DNA from: Myxococcales bacterium
Lineage (GTDB): Bacteria > Myxococcota_A > Polyangia > Haliangiales > Haliangiaceae
Length of the DNA: 45,752 nt
Direction: 5' to 3'
Assembly: GCA_028287115.1 (NCBI GenBank)
Contig: JAQBQF010000064.1
Span: forward strand, 1-45,752
The notes beneath the pieces were generated by a model. It ran no database searches, was not told the DNA's origin, and saw only the letters and a program-made list of their open reading frames with translations. This document shows, piece by piece, positions 44,453-45,752 of the stretch (position 1 is its first letter; every line of letters begins with the position of its first letter). Made by a program: the position numbers and the translations under genes.

Positions 44453-45481
44453 ATGGGTTCGATCAGCACGCTCGCGCGGTGGCTGGGTCCGTGGGCAGAC
44501 ACCACGAAGGCGCCGGTCGTCGAGACGATCGACGATGCGGTCGACAAGATCCGCTTGCGGATCTACCGGCCGCGGCGCGCCCCGGATACGACGTATCTGA
44601 TCGCGCCGGGCCTGCACTACGCGGGCCCCGACGATCCGCGGATGGACAGGTTTTGCCGGATCCTCGCAGCGGCGGGGCATCTCGTGATCGCGCCGTTCAT
44701 TCCCGATTATCTCGCGCTGACCCCGAATGCGCGCGCGATCGCAGACTTTCGCCGCGTGTTCGAGGCGCTGCCGAAGTGGTCGAATCATCAGCCGGTCGTG
44801 TTCTCGATCTCGTTTGGCTCGCTGCTCGCGTTCGCGCTCGCCGCCGACCTCGGAGACGCGATCGACAAGCTCGTGATCTTCGGCGGCTACGCGAATTTTC
44901 GCGAGACGCTGCAGTTCTGCCTCACCGGCCACGTGTCCTCGGGACGGAGCGCAACTCGCGATCCGTTGAACCAGCCGGTCGTGCTCGCGAACCTGCTTGC
45001 TCACTTCGATCCGCCGCCGGTCGAAGCCGACGCGCTGATCGCCGGATGGCGGCGCTATGTCGAGCGGACCTGGGGCCGGCCCGAGATGAAGGCGCGCGAG
45101 CGGTTCACGGCGATCGCCGACGAGCTCGCGCCGAGCGTGCCCGCATCGGTGCGCGAGCTGTTCTTGATCGGCATCGGCGCTCGGCCCGGTGCGACCGAGC
45201 TCGCGGAGGCAGCGCTCGTTCACTTCGATGCGCGCGCACTCGATCCATCGCCATACCTGCCGCGAATTCGCAGCCGCGTCGAGCTCGTGCACGGCACCGA
45301 CGACGACGTGATTCCGTTCGAGCAATCGCACGCGCTCGCCGGCAAGCTCGTCAACGCCGAGGTGCGCGTCCACATCACCGGGCTCTACGGCCACACGGGC
45401 TCGCAACTCCCGAAGCTGACCGCGGCCGCCAAGGAGCTCGCGACGATGCTTCGCGTCCTCCGCGTCCTCGCGAGCAAATAA
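44453..45481 (+). CDS. Alpha/beta-hydrolase-fold protein
   Basis: 342 residues. The nucleophile elbow is Ser120 in VVFSISFGSLLAF, a Ser-x-Ser-x-x-Gly variant of the usual Gly-x-Ser-x-Gly. The acid is in LVHGTDDDVIPF and the His in LYGHTGSQ, at the expected C-terminal positions. TYLIAPGLHYAGPDDPRMDRF supplies the oxyanion-loop region (His-Tyr after Gly-Leu). There is no signal peptide. It is a cytosolic esterase- or lipase-like enzyme of unknown substrate. TATGTT lies 11 bases before the ATG. The stop codon is embedded in the 57-base palindrome. Confidence 0.82.
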   Translation: MGSISTLARWLGPWADTTKAPVVETIDDAVDKIRLRIYRPRRAPDTTYLIAPGLHYAGPDDPRMDRFCRILAAAGHLVIAPFIPDYLALTPNARAIADFRRVFEALPKWSNHQPVVFSISFGSLLAFALAADLGDAIDKLVIFGGYANFRETLQFCLTGHVSSGRSATRDPLNQPVVLANLLAHFDPPPVEADALIAGWRRYVERTWGRPEMKARERFTAIADELAPSVPASVRELFLIGIGARPGATELAEAALVHFDARALDPSPYLPRIRSRVELVHGTDDDVIPFEQSHALAGKLVNAEVRVHITGLYGHTGSQLPKLTAAAKELATMLRVLRVLASK

Positions 45482-45536
45482 TTCGGTCCGACCGAATTTA
45501 TGCGCAAGTTGTGCATTAATTCGGTCGGACCGAATT
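45480..45536. terminator. 57-base nested palindrome, probable bidirectional terminator
   Basis: Two 19-base perfect palindromes with the same arms, AATTCGGTC and GACCGAATT, are centred at 45489 (C) and 45527 (G). The 19-base segment between them (TATGCGCAAGTTGTGCATT) is itself a near-palindrome centred at 45508. The whole is a 57-base palindrome with two mismatched pairs. It overlaps the TAA of the hydrolase gene and lies between convergent genes. As RNA it could form one long hairpin or two short ones on either strand, each flanked by A and T runs. A dimeric operator is an alternative reading. Confidence 0.55.
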
Positions 45537-45565
45537 TCCCGACAGCGCGCGCCGAGTGTAGCCGC

Positions 45566-45738
45566 TTAGTTGCAGGCGCCCGACTGGCAGACGCACGCGC
45601 CCGCGCACTCGTTGATGATGCGACCGGTCGCGTAGAACTCTTTCATCTGGCGGCGACTCGCCGGCTGATTGCGCGTGAGGTCGTGCATGCTCGGCGAGAG
45701 CTTCGGCGCGGGGATGTTCGTCATCGGCGTGGGAGGCG
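45566..45738 (-). CDS. C-terminus of a Cys-rich protein, cut by the contig end
   Basis: Reading the minus strand from the contig end gives about 57 codons ending in TAA at 45568-45566. The text passes through TNIPAPKLSPSMHDLTRNQ and QMKEFYATGRIINECAG and ends ACVCQSGACN. Codon use is coding-like, with no internal stop. Four cysteines cluster in the last 17 residues, suggesting an exported, disulfide-bonded tail. The 5' part is missing. I do not recognise a family. Codons beyond 45738 would read adapter sequence. Confidence 0.6.
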
Positions 45739-45752
45739 AGATCGGAAGAGCG
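45739..45752 (+). other. Illumina adapter remnant at the contig end
   Basis: The last 14 bases are AGATCGGAAGAGCG, the start of the TruSeq-type adapter. It is not genomic DNA and should be trimmed. Confidence 0.95.

Noticed and set aside
1..45752. CRISPR arrays, tRNA/rRNA genes, insertion sequences or prophage genes
   Set aside because: No spaced direct repeats, no tRNA T-loop sequence in any gap, no transposase or integrase text, and no terminal inverted repeats flanking a gene were seen.

Overview
The window reads as a contig of about 45.7 kb from a high-G+C member of the Myxococcota, most like the Haliangiales/Kofleriaceae. The evidence is many lipoproteins with Asp/Ala/Gly-rich linkers after the lipobox, an RCC1-repeat lipoprotein, a protein joining a CFI-box-CTERM-like segment to an MXAN_2562-like outer-membrane barrel, a Hanks-type kinase with a DWG motif, and a MoxR-DUF58-transglutaminase cassette. 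It is ordinary chromosome: no insertion sequence, phage module, CRISPR array, tRNA or rRNA is visible. Genes are packed tightly. No stretch over 300 bases lacks a gene; the longest gaps are about 250 bases (25639-25888 and 41131-41378).

Layout. 1-1725: an apparent assembly junction joining the start of one gene to a 5'-truncated M13 metallopeptidase. 1729-5869: divergent PEGA-barrel and TerB-like genes, a SUKH protein and a flippase-like membrane protein. 5938-11142: a 1,200-residue amidohydrolase/thrombospondin-3/lamin-tail lipoprotein, then pckA. 11256-15065: an operon for a small exported protein, both subunits of an isoquinoline 1-oxidoreductase-type molybdenum hydroxylase and a dihaem cytochrome c. 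15069-24385 (minus): a phosphoesterase lipoprotein, the CTERM/barrel fusion, tgpA-like, DUF58, moxR, a Bax-inhibitor-1 protein and a C-type-lectin lipoprotein. 24403-29217: an ArsB/NhaD-like transporter, a frameshifted HExxH lipoprotein and the RCC1 lipoprotein. 29230-31663 (minus): a TetR-etfB-etfA operon with a FadR-like operator. 31761-34922: two thioredoxin-fold proteins and a Ser/Thr kinase. 34923-37609 (minus): a small lipoprotein, prfA, rpmE and a metallophosphoesterase. 37673-45738: acyP, a three-repeat Cys-rich lipoprotein, a double acyltransferase, an RsmB-type methyltransferase, gdhA, an alpha/beta hydrolase and a truncated Cys-rich gene.

Together the genes cover central carbon and nitrogen metabolism (pckA, gdhA, etfAB), translation (prfA, rpmE, rsmB-like) and a large envelope set. 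Three points stand out. First, most operon-leading genes have a -10-like hexamer only 5-8 bases before the start codon and no Shine-Dalgarno, which suggests widespread leaderless transcription. Second, a perfect palindrome identical in half-site and spacing to the Bacillus FadR box sits on the start codon of the TetR gene ahead of etfBA. Third, a 57-base nested palindrome lies directly after the last complete gene. Both contig ends look artefactual: the last 14 bases are Illumina adapter and the first ~120 bases appear chimeric. I see no clearly new defence or biosynthetic system; the most novel protein candidates are the six-cysteine triple-repeat lipoprotein and the fused CTERM/barrel protein.
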